Translations under genes and position numbers: made by a program
Notes under the pieces: generated by a model
What the model was told of the DNA's origin: nothing
What the model saw: only the letters and a program-made list of their open reading frames with translations
Databases searched by the model: none
Assembly (NCBI GenBank): GCA_028875075.1
Contig: JAPPGF010000008.1
Location: forward strand, 124,001-188,000
Direction of reading: 5' to 3'
Source: Gemmatimonadota bacterium
Lineage (GTDB): Bacteria; Gemmatimonadota; Gemmatimonadetes; Longimicrobiales; Gaopeijiaceae
Length of the DNA stretch: 64,000 nucleotides
Shown here: in pieces, positions 36,916 to 45,304 of the stretch
Numbering within the stretch: position 1 is the stretch's first letter
Layout of the letters: every line of letters starts with the position of its first letter

Positions 36916-37846
36916 GGACCAGTCCTAGGAATATGCTTTCCAGCTTCCGGCGACTCCGCACGAGCCGCAGCATGTCCCATCCATCCTCCACGAGCAACCG
37001 GCAAATCTCGGCTCTGCAGTCGTCGGAGCACTCGACAACGAGTACAGGGCCCTCGCCGTTGCCATCCCGCTCGTCCACAGTGACGTTGCGCACCGCCTCG
37101 ATCGAGCGCAGCCGCTGGACTGCGGGCGCGAGGTCGTTCGCCGCAGCCCGCAGGGCGACCTCCACCTGTTGCGTGTCGAGCCAGTGGGAGGCCAGCTCGG
37201 TTTCACTGCCCGAAGCGATAACCTCACCTGCGTCAAGCACAAACAGCCGGTCGCAGGTTTCGCTGATCTCAGGCAGGTTATGGCTCGAGAGCAGGATGGT
37301 ATGGCGTCCCTCTAGGGTGTGGAGCAGGCTACGCATCTCGACGATTTGCGCGGGATCTAGGTCGTGCGCAGGCTCGTCGAGGACGAGCAGCTCAGGTTCG
37401 TGGATGATCGCCTGCGCGAAGCCCACGCGTTGGCGGAATCCTTGCGAGAGAGTGCGCGTTAACTCCTCCCGTACGGGTCCGAGTCCCACTAGCGCCTCGA
37501 CCTCTTCCAACCGCCCTTGGAGAGTCGCGCCGTCCATTCCGCGCACCATGCCGGCAAAGCGCAGATAGTCGCGTACGGTCATGTCGGGATACAACGGAGG
37601 AAACTCGGGCAGGAAACCGACCAGCTTGCGCACCGCCAGAGGTTCGCGCATCGCATCTGTGCCGCCTACTTCGAGGGTGCCCCCCGAAGGACGCAACTCC
37701 CCAGCCAAGATGCGCAGCAGCGTCGTTTTTCCGGCGCCGTTGAGTCCCAGAAAGCCTACCGTCTCACCACGGGCAATCTCGAACGAAACCGGCCCGAGCG
37801 CACGCTTGCCGCCGAACCACTTTTGGACGCCAAATGCTCTGATCAT
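36872..37846 (-). CDS. ABC transporter ATP-binding protein (GldA-like)
   Basis: 324 residues. Walker A is GFLGLNGAGKTTLLRILAG (about 33-51), the signature is LSQGFRQRVGFAQAI, Walker B with the D-loop is LLVLDEPAHDLDPAQI, and the switch His is in LLSSHNLPE. Where most ABC-2 ATPases read DEPTxGLDP, this one has AHDL, a modest deviation. A C-terminal domain (about 225-310) is extra to the core. It is the first gene of the four-gene operon running to 33270. Confidence 0.9.
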   Translation of the reverse strand: MIRAFGVQKWFGGKRALGPVSFEIARGETVGFLGLNGAGKTTLLRILAGELRPSGGTLEVGGTDAMREPLAVRKLVGFLPEFPPLYPDMTVRDYLRFAGMVRGMDGATLQGRLEEVEALVGLGPVREELTRTLSQGFRQRVGFAQAIIHEPELLVLDEPAHDLDPAQIVEMRSLLHTLEGRHTILLSSHNLPEISETCDRLFVLDAGEVIASGSETELASHWLDTQQVEVALRAAANDLAPAVQRLRSIEAVRNVTVDERDGNGEGPVLVVECSDDCRAEICRLLVEDGWDMLRLVRSRRKLESIFLGLVHGTERTRRQSHSAA

Positions 37847-37933
37847 GCAACCTTGAACGGTACTTCCCGGCAGTGCGTGGTCAAGAGGTCATCGGCTCAG
37901 ACGCCCCGACGGGCGGGACAGTTATCCCGGCCG

Positions 37934-38212
37934 CTAGATGAGGGTACGGATTCCCCAGCGGTAGAGCCACGACACGAAAGTTGCGAACGTAAACGCCCCG
38001 ATCATTCCCCCGGCGCTCAGGGCACGCGGATCGAAGAATTCGAATATCCCCACACCGAGCATTCCCCCGATCACCGCTCCGAATGCACCGAGTACAGCGA
38101 GCACAGGAGCGTGGCCCGCGGTTTCCTCGGGGCGACTGATCAGGGCCTTCATGGCGAGGCCGATCAGCGCCCCCGATACGATCCAGATTCCGATTCCGAT
38201 CCAGTTTTGCAT
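37934..38212 (-). CDS. GlsB/YeaQ/YmgE-like small membrane protein
   Basis: 92 residues with three hydrophobic segments. The N-terminal IWIVSGALIGLAMKALI and the Gly-rich middle, VLGAFGAVIGGMLGVGIFEFF, match the transglycosylase-associated (GlsB/YeaQ) family, small stress-linked inner-membrane proteins of unknown mechanism. The start is ATG 38212. It stands between the ABC operon and a coiled-coil protein on the same strand, with gaps large enough for its own promoter. Confidence 0.75.
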   Translation of the reverse strand: MQNWIGIGIWIVSGALIGLAMKALISRPEETAGHAPVLAVLGAFGAVIGGMLGVGIFEFFDPRALSAGGMIGAFTFATFVSWLYRWGIRTLI

Positions 38213-38407
38213 GTTTGCGTGCGGCTAGAGTGCGGTCACAAAGAATGCAAGAATCTTAGGGATGGCGACAAACAGAAACCAGCGCAATCGTTCTTGCACG
38301 GACGACAACCTGCTCTCGCTTGCTCGGGAGTGTCGAGGGGTGCGATCCCTTCGTGGCTTCGTCGTAGTGTCGTGGAACATGACACTGAGGCTCGTCGCGG
38401 GGCCACG

Positions 38408-39091
38408 CTAATCCCGCCCCATGCGGCGTTTGAGGTCCGAGAGACGTTCGTCCAAGTCCATGTGCGGGGGTTCGGGGTGAGCCCAAGGGTCCACACGCAG
38501 GTCCGCGTACTCCCGCTCGACACCGTCTTCAGGCTCCTCAATCGTCCCGGCACGGGAATGGTGCCCGGCGTCGTCCATGGCACCCGCCGTCCGGTCTAGT
38601 TCCTCAAGTAGCTCCTCCGCGGCCCACACGCTCCCTTCGTTGCCATCGCCTCGGGCGGCCGCCAGAGCGTCACGCCTGTCCTGGACGTCGCCCAAGCGGG
38701 TGAGCATCTCCGCGATCTCGGCCGCCCGCATTGAGTGTTCTTCTTCGATCACCGCGATCTTGCGCTCCAGCACGTCGTGGCGCCGCGCATGGCGCCGGGC
38801 GTAATCTGCGGCAATGCGGGCCGTCTCCTCATCGCCGACGCGGCGTGCCAGCTTCTCGCGTCGGCGGCACGTGGCCTCCTTGGTGCTCTCTTGCAACAGC
38901 TGCGCTCGCACCTCCACTAGTTGGCCGTCTAGCGCGCGCAGTGCGGACTTGGCGTCGCCGATTTCCTTGCGCATACCGACGAGCAACCGGTCCAAGCCGC
39001 CGTGTGCGCTCTCCGGCAGATCGTCCCGGTTCATCTCCGCCTTGAAGTTATCGATGGCTTCTCGTAGCGCTTCGCGGAGGTTCTCGAACAT
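38408..39091 (-). CDS. Coiled-coil protein, possibly PspA/IM30-like
   Basis: 227 residues, almost wholly alpha-helical. Residues 1-150 are heptad-rich (LREALREAIDNFKAEMN, KEIGDAKSALRALDGQLVEVRAQLLQE, HARRHDVLERKIAVIEEEHSMRAAEIAEML). The last 60 residues are acidic and Pro-rich and end DERLSDLKRRMGRD. The layout recalls PspA/IM30 membrane-stress proteins, but I see no diagnostic motif, so this is only a suggestion. No signal peptide. The ECF sigma gene lies 150 bp upstream on the same strand. Confidence 0.6.
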   Translation of the reverse strand: MFENLREALREAIDNFKAEMNRDDLPESAHGGLDRLLVGMRKEIGDAKSALRALDGQLVEVRAQLLQESTKEATCRRREKLARRVGDEETARIAADYARRHARRHDVLERKIAVIEEEHSMRAAEIAEMLTRLGDVQDRRDALAAARGDGNEGSVWAAEELLEELDRTAGAMDDAGHHSRAGTIEEPEDGVEREYADLRVDPWAHPEPPHMDLDERLSDLKRRMGRD

Positions 39092-39240
39092 GGCCTCAAG
39101 GTAACAGCGGTGGTCGAATATACCTGGATGGTCGGAGAAGGAAGGGGGCCTCCTGCCCGTACTGTTCCTGCGATCCCGAATACTCCAAATGGCACGGAGC
39201 GGTCGGCTGGTCCGTCCTTCGATCGGCGCGGCCCGCGTCG

Positions 39241-39861
39241 TCAGTTAAGGAACGGCTCGATCCGCTGCGCGAAAGAGTTGCGGGCGCGGTGGAGGCGGCT
39301 TTTCACCGTGCCCAGGTTGACGCCCGTGATCTCGCTGATCTCCTCGTAGCTCTTCCCTTCCAGCTCCCTGAGCCGGAACACCAACCGATGGTGCTCTGGC
39401 AGCTCCTTCACCGTGTCCTCGACTAGGCGGCGCAAGTAGCGCTTTCGGTACAGATCGTCCGGACGCATCGAGAAATCCTCGAACTGAAGTGGACGATGAT
39501 CGTCGTCCCAGTTCGATGTCAGGCGCTGGAACAGCACAAGCGGACTACGGGATCGATTGCGGAGCTCGTTCTTCGACAGATTGCTCGCGATCGTGTACAC
39601 CCACGTAGAGAATTTCTTGGACGTGTCGAAACGATGCAGATGACGAGTCACTCGGATGAACGCTTCCTGCACGAGGTCCTGCGCGCGGTCCGGGTCACCC
39701 GTCTTGCGCGTGATGAAATGTATGAGTCGGTCTCTATACCGATCGTAGAGCTCTTGAAAGGCCCCCGGCCGCCCGGCGAGGTGCGACGTTACAAGTTCCT
39801 CATCCGCAAGCTGTGCCAGACTTCGCTCTGCCGTATCACACTCGGGGTTCGGCTTCACCAT
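39241..39861 (-). CDS. ECF-family RNA polymerase sigma factor
   Basis: About 206 residues from ATG 39861, with AGGACAGG about 8 bases upstream; a frame to 39912 adds 17 doubtful residues. Sigma region 2 is FQELYDRYRDRLIHFITRKTGDPDRAQDLVQEAFIRV, with FSTWVYTIASN at its end. Region 4 is LPEHHRLVFRLRELEGKSYEEISEITGVNLGTVKSRLHRAR, a helix-turn-helix for the -35 element. No zinc-binding anti-sigma factor gene is next to it. The leader upstream carries a terminator-like hairpin. Confidence 0.9.
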   Translation of the reverse strand: MVKPNPECDTAERSLAQLADEELVTSHLAGRPGAFQELYDRYRDRLIHFITRKTGDPDRAQDLVQEAFIRVTRHLHRFDTSKKFSTWVYTIASNLSKNELRNRSRSPLVLFQRLTSNWDDDHRPLQFEDFSMRPDDLYRKRYLRRLVEDTVKELPEHHRLVFRLRELEGKSYEEISEITGVNLGTVKSRLHRARNSFAQRIEPFLN

Positions 39862-39920
39862 GACCTGTCCTTGTCGGCTCGTCGTGACGCTCCGGCATGC
39901 ATACCCGGGCACAGGAGGAC

Positions 39921-39949
39921 AAAAAAGGGCGCTACCGCCAATGGCGGTA
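39921..39949 (-). terminator. Terminator-like hairpin in the sigma-factor leader
   Basis: On the minus strand, TACCGCC-ATT-GGCGGTA is a perfect 7-bp stem, followed after GCGCCC by six T. It lies 60-90 bases before the sigma factor start, with no gene upstream on that strand. It could be an attenuator in the sigma mRNA leader or a stop for stray transcription. Confidence 0.5.
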
Positions 39950-40209
39950 CCTGCCCCGGTGTTCTGCGCGGATCGTCACGACGTCGTCGTCTTTCCCTGA
40001 CCGAAAAGATGGGGCGGGGGGGTTTCTTTCACAACCCCCGGTTGTCTCGAATCGGGACACCGTAAGCTTGCACGCGCAGTCTGGCTGAACGTCGCACGTG
40101 TGGCCGTATCGTCGATTCGCTTTCCCAGGTGTGGCGATGACGTGCTCGTCGGATCGAGCTCGAACGATCTTGGTGTGACCCTGAATCCGGTACGTCTTGA
40201 GGGCCCCCG

Positions 40210-40234
40210 GTCGGACGAACAATGTTCGTCCGAC
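40210..40234. promoter_or_regulatory. Perfect 12-1-12 palindrome, probable operator
   Basis: GTCGGACGAACA, centre A, TGTTCGTCCGAC. The core CGAAC-AAT-GTTCG resembles a Gram-positive-type LexA box, but with a three-base spacer instead of four. It lies 42 bp before the V4R-like start at 40276. A dimeric regulator site is the natural reading; a hairpin in RNA is the alternative. Confidence 0.6.
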
Positions 40235-40275
40235 GCGGTTGCACCCTGGCCGGCAGTGGGAGAAATTCCCCGCCC

Positions 40276-40965
40276 ATGCCGACGGAGCCCGCTACCGCCC
40301 GCCCCCCACAGGAAACGACGAGTCGTCGCATCGCCCCGACCGTGGCGCTGACGCTGCTCGAAGTAATCAGGCGCCGGGACTTGCCGACTGAGGTCCTCGA
40401 AGCGGAGGATCCCTCGGTCACGATGCCTCGTCGGCTGGGCCTCTCCGAAGTGATCGAGCGCCAGATCCGGCGCTATCGAGAGGAGGTGAGGCGCAAGGAG
40501 CGGATCTCCGATTCGGAGTTCCGCGATCTGGTACGCTTGGTGACCCGGCGCCCGGACTCAGTGGATGTGTTCTTTCAGTCCGGCAACGTTCTTTCGGGCG
40601 ACGGCTGGTCTCCCCGGTGGCAGGGAGTTCTGCCGCGGCCGCTGGGCTACGGCCTGATGCGGCGGCGGATGCGACGCGGCCTAGCGAGGCTGTTCGGCAG
40701 GAGGATCGGCGGCTTCGGCCCGGGGCCCTTCGTACTTGAGGCTTGCGCGCACCTGTTGATCGATAGCGACCCGGGCGGCGACGCGTGTCATTTGCTTACC
40801 GGATTCGCGCAGGCCACTGTCCAGCAATACTGTGGGCGCAGCGCACAGATCGCCCACACGCTGTGCGAGGGCCGCGGAGACCCGTTTTGCCGCTGGACGG
40901 TATTGGCCGAAGAGCGAGCACAGGAAGAAAGCCACGGGCTGGCCCTGAACCCAGGGGCGGGATAG
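40276..40965 (+). CDS. V4R/XylR-N-like small-molecule-binding protein
   Basis: 229 residues from ATG 40276. The N-terminal half is helical and charged (LGLSEVIERQIRRYREEVRRKERIS). The C-terminal half (about 140-215) has CHLLTGFAQATVQQYCGRSAQIAHTLCEGRGDPFCRWTVL, the Cys/Gly pattern of V4R and related hydrocarbon- or haem-binding sensory domains. No DNA-binding or output domain is obvious. The peroxiredoxin gene follows after 13 bp, so a redox or stress-sensing role is possible. The 25-bp palindrome lies just upstream. Confidence 0.6.
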   Translation: MPTEPATARPPQETTSRRIAPTVALTLLEVIRRRDLPTEVLEAEDPSVTMPRRLGLSEVIERQIRRYREEVRRKERISDSEFRDLVRLVTRRPDSVDVFFQSGNVLSGDGWSPRWQGVLPRPLGYGLMRRRMRRGLARLFGRRIGGFGPGPFVLEACAHLLIDSDPGGDACHLLTGFAQATVQQYCGRSAQIAHTLCEGRGDPFCRWTVLAEERAQEESHGLALNPGAG

Positions 40966-40978
40966 GTACGCGACAACG

Positions 40979-41443
40979 ATGGCGGAGATTGAGAGGGGAT
41001 CAGTGGCACCGGGCTTTACGCTCGAGGCGGACGACGGCACGAGCGTTTCCCTTGTGGAACTACGCGGCAAGAAGGTCGTGCTCTACTTCTACCCAAGGGA
41101 CGATACACCAGGCTGCAGCATGCAGGCGTGCGATCTGCGCGACAACATGTTGCGGCTCGCGAAAGCCGGTGTCATCGCACTTGGGGTCTCTCCGGATTCC
41201 GTGCAGTCGCACGCCAAGTTCAAGGACAAATACCAACTCAACTTCCCGCTGCTCGCTGACCAAGACCACCGGGTGGCGCAAGCGTACGGTGTGTGGCAGG
41301 AGAAGATGAATTTCGGCGTGAAATCACTCGGGATCGTGCGCAGCACGTTCCTGATTGACGAGGAGGGGATCGTGACTGATGTGTGGAGGCGCGTAAGGGC
41401 TAGGGATCATATTCGTTGGGTGGGGGAGCGGCTGGACATCTAG
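40979..41443 (+). CDS. bcp: Bcp/PrxQ-type thioredoxin-dependent peroxiredoxin
   Basis: 154 residues, typical length. The peroxidatic motif is FYPRDDTPGCSMQACDLRDN, with the peroxidatic Cys after TPG and the resolving Cys five residues later, the PrxQ arrangement. Further motifs are GVSPDSVQSHAKFKDKY and FPLLADQDHRVAQAYGVW. It reduces hydrogen peroxide and lipid peroxides using thioredoxin, in the cytoplasm. It is probably co-transcribed with the V4R-like gene. Confidence 0.95.
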   Translation: MAEIERGSVAPGFTLEADDGTSVSLVELRGKKVVLYFYPRDDTPGCSMQACDLRDNMLRLAKAGVIALGVSPDSVQSHAKFKDKYQLNFPLLADQDHRVAQAYGVWQEKMNFGVKSLGIVRSTFLIDEEGIVTDVWRRVRARDHIRWVGERLDI

Positions 41444-41473
41444 CGCCTCGCCGTGCCCGACGGTGGTTTCCCC

Positions 41474-41929
41474 CTACTGCCGTCTCAGGCCCCGGCGCAA
41501 CGTGCCGCCCATCGCCCGGTGCACCCGGTAGATGCACAGGTCTTGTACGACCGTCCGGCCTGCGGCGCGTGCTTCTTCGGCGGCTCGGTCGTCGCGGATG
41601 CCTTCCTGCAGCCAGATCACTGGTGCCTCAGGGCGCGCGGCCGCCGCGCGTACGAAGGGTGCGACCTCTGGCGACGGACGGAAGATTAGTACCATGTCCA
41701 CCGAGTCATCCACTTCTTCTAGGGTGGCGTGGGCGTTGCGGCCGAGAATACGGTCCGCCAGCGGGTTGACGGGGACGATCTCGGCGCCCATGGCGGCAAG
41801 GTAAGACGGGATGCGACGGGCGGCCTTCGCGGGGTCGCGCGACATGCCGACGACCGCGATTCGCTCAGTGCCGCGGATAATCCGTCGAATCTCGTCGGCG
41901 CCAGGATTCCGCCTGCTGTTTCCGCTCAT
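41474..41929 (-). CDS. CoA-binding (YccU-like) Rossmann protein
   Basis: About 151 residues from ATG 41929; the frame extends upstream to 42043 without good start features. The CoA-binding domain reads RIAVVGMSRDPAKAARRIPSYLAAMGAEIVPVNPLADRILGR, then VDMVLIFRPSPEVAPFV and VIWLQEGIRDDRAAEEARAAGRTVVQDLCI, where the Cys replaces the usual DRC position. The function of the stand-alone domain is unknown. It converges with bcp. Confidence 0.85.
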   Translation of the reverse strand: MSGNSRRNPGADEIRRIIRGTERIAVVGMSRDPAKAARRIPSYLAAMGAEIVPVNPLADRILGRNAHATLEEVDDSVDMVLIFRPSPEVAPFVRAAAARPEAPVIWLQEGIRDDRAAEEARAAGRTVVQDLCIYRVHRAMGGTLRRGLRRQ

Positions 41930-42087
41930 GCGGACGACACGATCCAGGCGTTCCTTGTCCTCAACGTGTGTTACGGGCATGGGACTATGGCCAGTTGGCG
42001 ATTCGAGAACACGAGGATAGGCAGGGCCACCGACACTGTGCAATGGTTTCTTCAGCTGTCACTTGGCACCCCAGCGGCCAGCGCGCC

Positions 42088-42525
42088 TTACACGTAGCCG
42101 TATACGTGGTAGAGCAGTACATAGACCACGATTCCGGTGATCGACACGTAGAGCCACACCGGATACGTCCAGCGTGCCAAACGCGCGTGACCAGAGAAGC
42201 GATGGCGGCGCAGCAGCCAGAGCAAGCGGAGTACCAGCGGCACCAACACCACAGCAAGTACCATGTGTGAGAACAAGGCTCCGAGGTACAGCACTCGCGC
42301 CGCGCCCGTACCGGCGAAGACATGCGTGCCGGTGAGAACGACGCGAGTGACGTAGGAGACCAGGAAGAGGCCGGAGGCGCAGAGCGCCGCGGTCATCGCG
42401 CCACGGTGTTGGTGGAGCTGGCGCCGCTTCACAAATAGGAAGCCCACGACCAAGCAAGTGAAGCTTGCGAAGTTGAGCCCCGCGTTGATGCGGGCGAGCG
42501 TGTGCCCTAGGTCGATCGGATCCAT
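42088..42525 (-). CDS. DUF420 membrane protein (CtaM-like)
   Basis: 145 residues from ATG 42525. Four hydrophobic helices carry conserved His residues: LARINAGLNFASFTCLVVGFLFVKRRQLHQHRGAMTAAL, VLYLGALFSHMVLAVVLVPLVLR, and RWTYPVWLYVSITGIVVYVLLYH. DUF420 includes CtaM, needed for maturation of a heme-copper oxidase. It lies 22 bp after the heme A synthase gene, which supports the same role here. The longer frame to 42699 overlaps ctaA. Confidence 0.85.
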   Translation of the reverse strand: MDPIDLGHTLARINAGLNFASFTCLVVGFLFVKRRQLHQHRGAMTAALCASGLFLVSYVTRVVLTGTHVFAGTGAARVLYLGALFSHMVLAVVLVPLVLRLLWLLRRHRFSGHARLARWTYPVWLYVSITGIVVYVLLYHVYGYV

Positions 42526-42547
42526 AGAGGGGGGCTCCCGGCTGCCG

Positions 42548-43492
42548 TCAGCGGGGCGTGCCCACGTCAGAAGTCTGCAGCGGGGCGCGAACCCCACGCC
42601 TGCGGCTGTCCCCGATGTTCCCCAAATGCGCCTGCGCGACAGCGGTTGCGAATAGCAGCGCTGCGACGAGGGTGTGCAGCGACACGGGCGCGACCGCAAG
42701 GCGACTGGCTACGGACCACACGCCGAGCCCGACCTGCGCGAGCACGAGCGCTGTCCCGCTCACGGCCAGCAGGGCGATTCGTCCGCGCGCCCCGGCGCGC
42801 AACATCGCCAGCGTTCCTGCAATCACCACGAATGTGGCAAGAACGCCCAGCAAACGGTGTGCGAAGTGCAGCCCGAGGAGCTGGTCAACCAGCGGGGGCA
42901 CCACCCGGCCGAAGCATAGCGGGACATCCGGGCAGGCAAGCCCTGCGTCGAGGTGTCGAACTAGGCCACCCAAGACGGATTGCACGAGTACGATGACGGC
43001 ACCCGCATAGCCCCAGTGCCGTAGTGCTCCCGAGAGTCTGGGCCCGAAGGCTGCCGTCGCATGCCACTTGGTCGAGCTCTCCGTGGTGAGTGCGACAGCG
43101 AGCGCGAGGAAGAGCAACGCAAGCACAAGGTGCGTAGTGGATACCGCAGCCGGCAGGCGGAGCAGCACAGTCATACCGCCCAAGACCGACTGCACGAGTA
43201 GTAGGGCCAAGCCGAGCGCGCATCCCATGCGCACGCGCTCGGGCGCGCCCTCATGGCGGGCGAGCCACCACGCGAACCCCCATATCAGGAGAAGCCCACC
43301 TGCGACCAGCCGGTGTAAGTGCTCCCAGAAGACGCCGCCCTCCATGGCAGGGAAAATAGTTCCGTAGCAGGTCGGCCAGTCGGGGCAGGCCAAGCTTGAC
43401 CCGGTAGCGTGCACGATGCTGCCGAGGAAGAGCAGTCCGAGCGTCCAGACGACACTGATCCGAAAGGCTTGATGGTGCTGGGAAGAGGTCAT
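42548..43492 (-). CDS. ctaA: Heme A synthase (CtaA/Cox15 family)
   Basis: 314 residues, eight predicted helices in two four-helix halves. Each half has a His-bearing helix, FWEHLHRLVAGGLLL and LLGLHFAHRLLGVLA, and each extracellular loop has a Cys pair, LACPDWPTCYG and LACPDVPLCFG, as in the CtaA type. It oxidises the C8 methyl of heme O to heme A for aa3 or similar oxidases. No cox structural genes or ctaB are in the window. The last 30 residues are hydrophilic and extend past the usual end. Confidence 0.92.
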   Translation of the reverse strand: MTSSQHHQAFRISVVWTLGLLFLGSIVHATGSSLACPDWPTCYGTIFPAMEGGVFWEHLHRLVAGGLLLIWGFAWWLARHEGAPERVRMGCALGLALLLVQSVLGGMTVLLRLPAAVSTTHLVLALLFLALAVALTTESSTKWHATAAFGPRLSGALRHWGYAGAVIVLVQSVLGGLVRHLDAGLACPDVPLCFGRVVPPLVDQLLGLHFAHRLLGVLATFVVIAGTLAMLRAGARGRIALLAVSGTALVLAQVGLGVWSVASRLAVAPVSLHTLVAALLFATAVAQAHLGNIGDSRRRGVRAPLQTSDVGTPR

Positions 43493-43641
43493 GGCGGAGT
43501 GAAGATAACCCAGCGCGCCTTCCTGGCCGTGGCTTGGATAGGCAGGCTCCTCGCCTCGGTCGGTACGATACTAGTGTGGGGGCGCTGCCCGCAGCTGCTC
43601 AGGGCGGTTGCCAGACGGGTGAGCCACGCCAGGGCTCGTTC

Positions 43642-44865
43642 TCACTGGGCTGTGGTTGTTCGCTCCGGGGTGACGATCTGGTCGCCATTCCTGAGGAACT
43701 CCCGAATGCGAACGGCATGTGCCAGGCCGTCGCGCTCACCGATCTCCAGCAACGCTCTCAAATAGTCCGGCTGGAAGAGGACGAACGACAACAGGTCGGG
43801 GCTTGTCGTCTGACGTGTGCCGAGGCCGCGCGAGAGGAAGCGAAATCCGTGCGGAAGCCGAGGCTCGAACTCCTGGGCCAACTGCCCTAGGTCGACGGAA
43901 GGGCGCAGGATCAGGAGCCTGAGCGGGCGCATCCCGTGCCAGAGCGCCGGGGGTAGCTCCTTGAGCAGAGCGTTCAGTCGCTCGAGCTCGACCGCGTCGT
44001 TGTCAAGTAGATCAAGAAAAATGGAATTGAGGAGTACACCAGCGACCTGCGCGGGGGGCGGGTATCCTTCTATCTCGGCACGATCCGCCTCCGAATCGGA
44101 CCGCCGATACCGGGTCGAAATAGCGATAATGCGTCGCGCGCCCAGATGCACCGCGGGAGAGAGAGGAGCAGTGAGGCGAACGCTGCCATCACCGTGCCAG
44201 CTGCCGGCGATGTTTATTGCCGGGAAGAACAACGGAATCGCCGTCGAGGCCATCACGTGCTCGACTGTAAGGATCGTGCGGCGAGATCGGCGATGCGGTC
44301 GTGCCCACGATGTGATGTCCCTGCCCTGAACCCAGGTCGTGGACTGACCGGTCGTGTAACTTGATGTGCTGATAGCTGCGGCCTTGAGTCGTCCCGTCTC
44401 AATGTTGTAGTGAATGCCGGTGAGCTCGCTGTCGACCGCGTGCAGGGCTTCGTTCAGGTACTTACGAAGTGGATCGGTATCGACCAGACCGCGCACGTAC
44501 GTCATACGTTGGGCTCCGCCCGAGACCAACTGCTTTGCCCAGCGCAGCAAGTTAAGTGTGAGCGCGCTCAAGTCGACGCGAAAAACATCTTCCACAGTCA
44601 GGTTGCCCCACAGGTGCGAGAGTTCTTCGATCGCTTCGATGAACCGGCCGTGATGCGAAGCGACGTGGGCCGCGTTGATCGCACCTGCCGAGACACCGGT
44701 CACGTATGGAATGACCAGGTCTGGGAAGATCCGCGCGAGCGCCCGTAGGAAACCGGCGTGGTAGGCTGCGCGAGCTCCCCCCCCGCCCAATGCGATGCCC
44801 AGATCCGCCGGGCCCGTTCCGTGCTCGGCGTCGGGGAGTTCACGGAGCGGCTCGAGTTCGGACAC
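43642..44865 (-). CDS. Patatin-like phospholipase
   Basis: 407 residues. The oxyanion-hole motif is GIALGGGGARAAYHAGFLRAL (about 23-43), the nucleophile elbow is YVTGVSAGAINAAH (Ser in GVSAG), and the catalytic Asp is in WHGDGSVRLTAP. These form the Ser-Asp dyad of patatins. A C-terminal region (about 300-400) is helical and specific. It has no signal peptide and probably acts on phospholipids or acyl esters at the inner membrane. It is 149 bp downstream of the ctaA start region and on the same strand. Confidence 0.9.
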   Translation of the reverse strand: MSELEPLRELPDAEHGTGPADLGIALGGGGARAAYHAGFLRALARIFPDLVIPYVTGVSAGAINAAHVASHHGRFIEAIEELSHLWGNLTVEDVFRVDLSALTLNLLRWAKQLVSGGAQRMTYVRGLVDTDPLRKYLNEALHAVDSELTGIHYNIETGRLKAAAISTSSYTTGQSTTWVQGRDITSWARPHRRSRRTILTVEHVMASTAIPLFFPAINIAGSWHGDGSVRLTAPLSPAVHLGARRIIAISTRYRRSDSEADRAEIEGYPPPAQVAGVLLNSIFLDLLDNDAVELERLNALLKELPPALWHGMRPLRLLILRPSVDLGQLAQEFEPRLPHGFRFLSRGLGTRQTTSPDLLSFVLFQPDYLRALLEIGERDGLAHAVRIREFLRNGDQIVTPERTTTAQ

Positions 44866-44894
44866 GTGCGACAGAGCGAACGGGCGGCTCAGGC

Positions 44895-45290
44895 TCAGCC
44901 TCCCGAGCTACCGAACGGTGTCCGTCCGATGGCCACGATACCCGCCGTGATGAGCGCCAAAGCGACGGTAACGGAGATGACGTGCGGGGCGAAGCTACGC
45001 TTTAGCGGGGTCCGGCGGCGCATAACCGACGGTACGATCTGGGCCACCACCGCGGCCAATACCATGAGCACGATGTGTCCCGTCAAGGCCGGATAGAAGC
45101 GGTCGGCAAAGAGGAGTGCCAAGCCAAGCAGGACTTGGAGGTGCATGAGCCCCGCGAAGGTTGAAGCCAGTGCGAGCATCGGCCGGCCGTAGGGTCGGCG
45201 CGTGGTTGCTCCAAAGATCGCGTGGACGAGCGCGACGGCGCCGACGAGTAGAACTAGGTAGCGAACACCGGAATGAGCGTAGAATAGCAT
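44895..45290 (-). CDS. Four-helix membrane protein of unknown function
   Basis: 131 residues, four hydrophobic segments. His residues lie in or near the first three: YAHSGVRYLVLL, GLMHLQVLLGLALLFAD and LTGHIVLMVLAAVV. The pattern looks like a small b-type cytochrome or a DUF420/CtaM-like protein, but I cannot assign it. ATG 45290 is the likely start, with GTG 45293 directly before it. It lies 15 bp after the exonuclease gene on the same strand. Confidence 0.65.
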   Translation of the reverse strand: MLFYAHSGVRYLVLLVGAVALVHAIFGATTRRPYGRPMLALASTFAGLMHLQVLLGLALLFADRFYPALTGHIVLMVLAAVVAQIVPSVMRRRTPLKRSFAPHVISVTVALALITAGIVAIGRTPFGSSGG

Positions 45291-45304
45291 CACTGGGTTC
45301 TCGT

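Larger units (their letters stand above)
39862..40275. other. 414-bp divergent regulatory region between sigma factor and V4R-like gene
   Basis: There is no coding sequence I can support here. It holds a terminator-like hairpin on the minus strand (39921-39949), a GGGGGTT/AACCCCC inverted repeat at about 40018-40039, and a perfect 25-bp palindrome (40210-40234). Promoters for both flanking genes must lie here, but I cannot fix their boxes. Confidence 0.5.

Noticed and set aside
40214-40230. LexA/SOS box reading of the palindrome core
   Set aside because: CGAAC and GTTCG are separated by three bases instead of four, and the symmetry extends far beyond a LexA box. An unknown operator is a better description.
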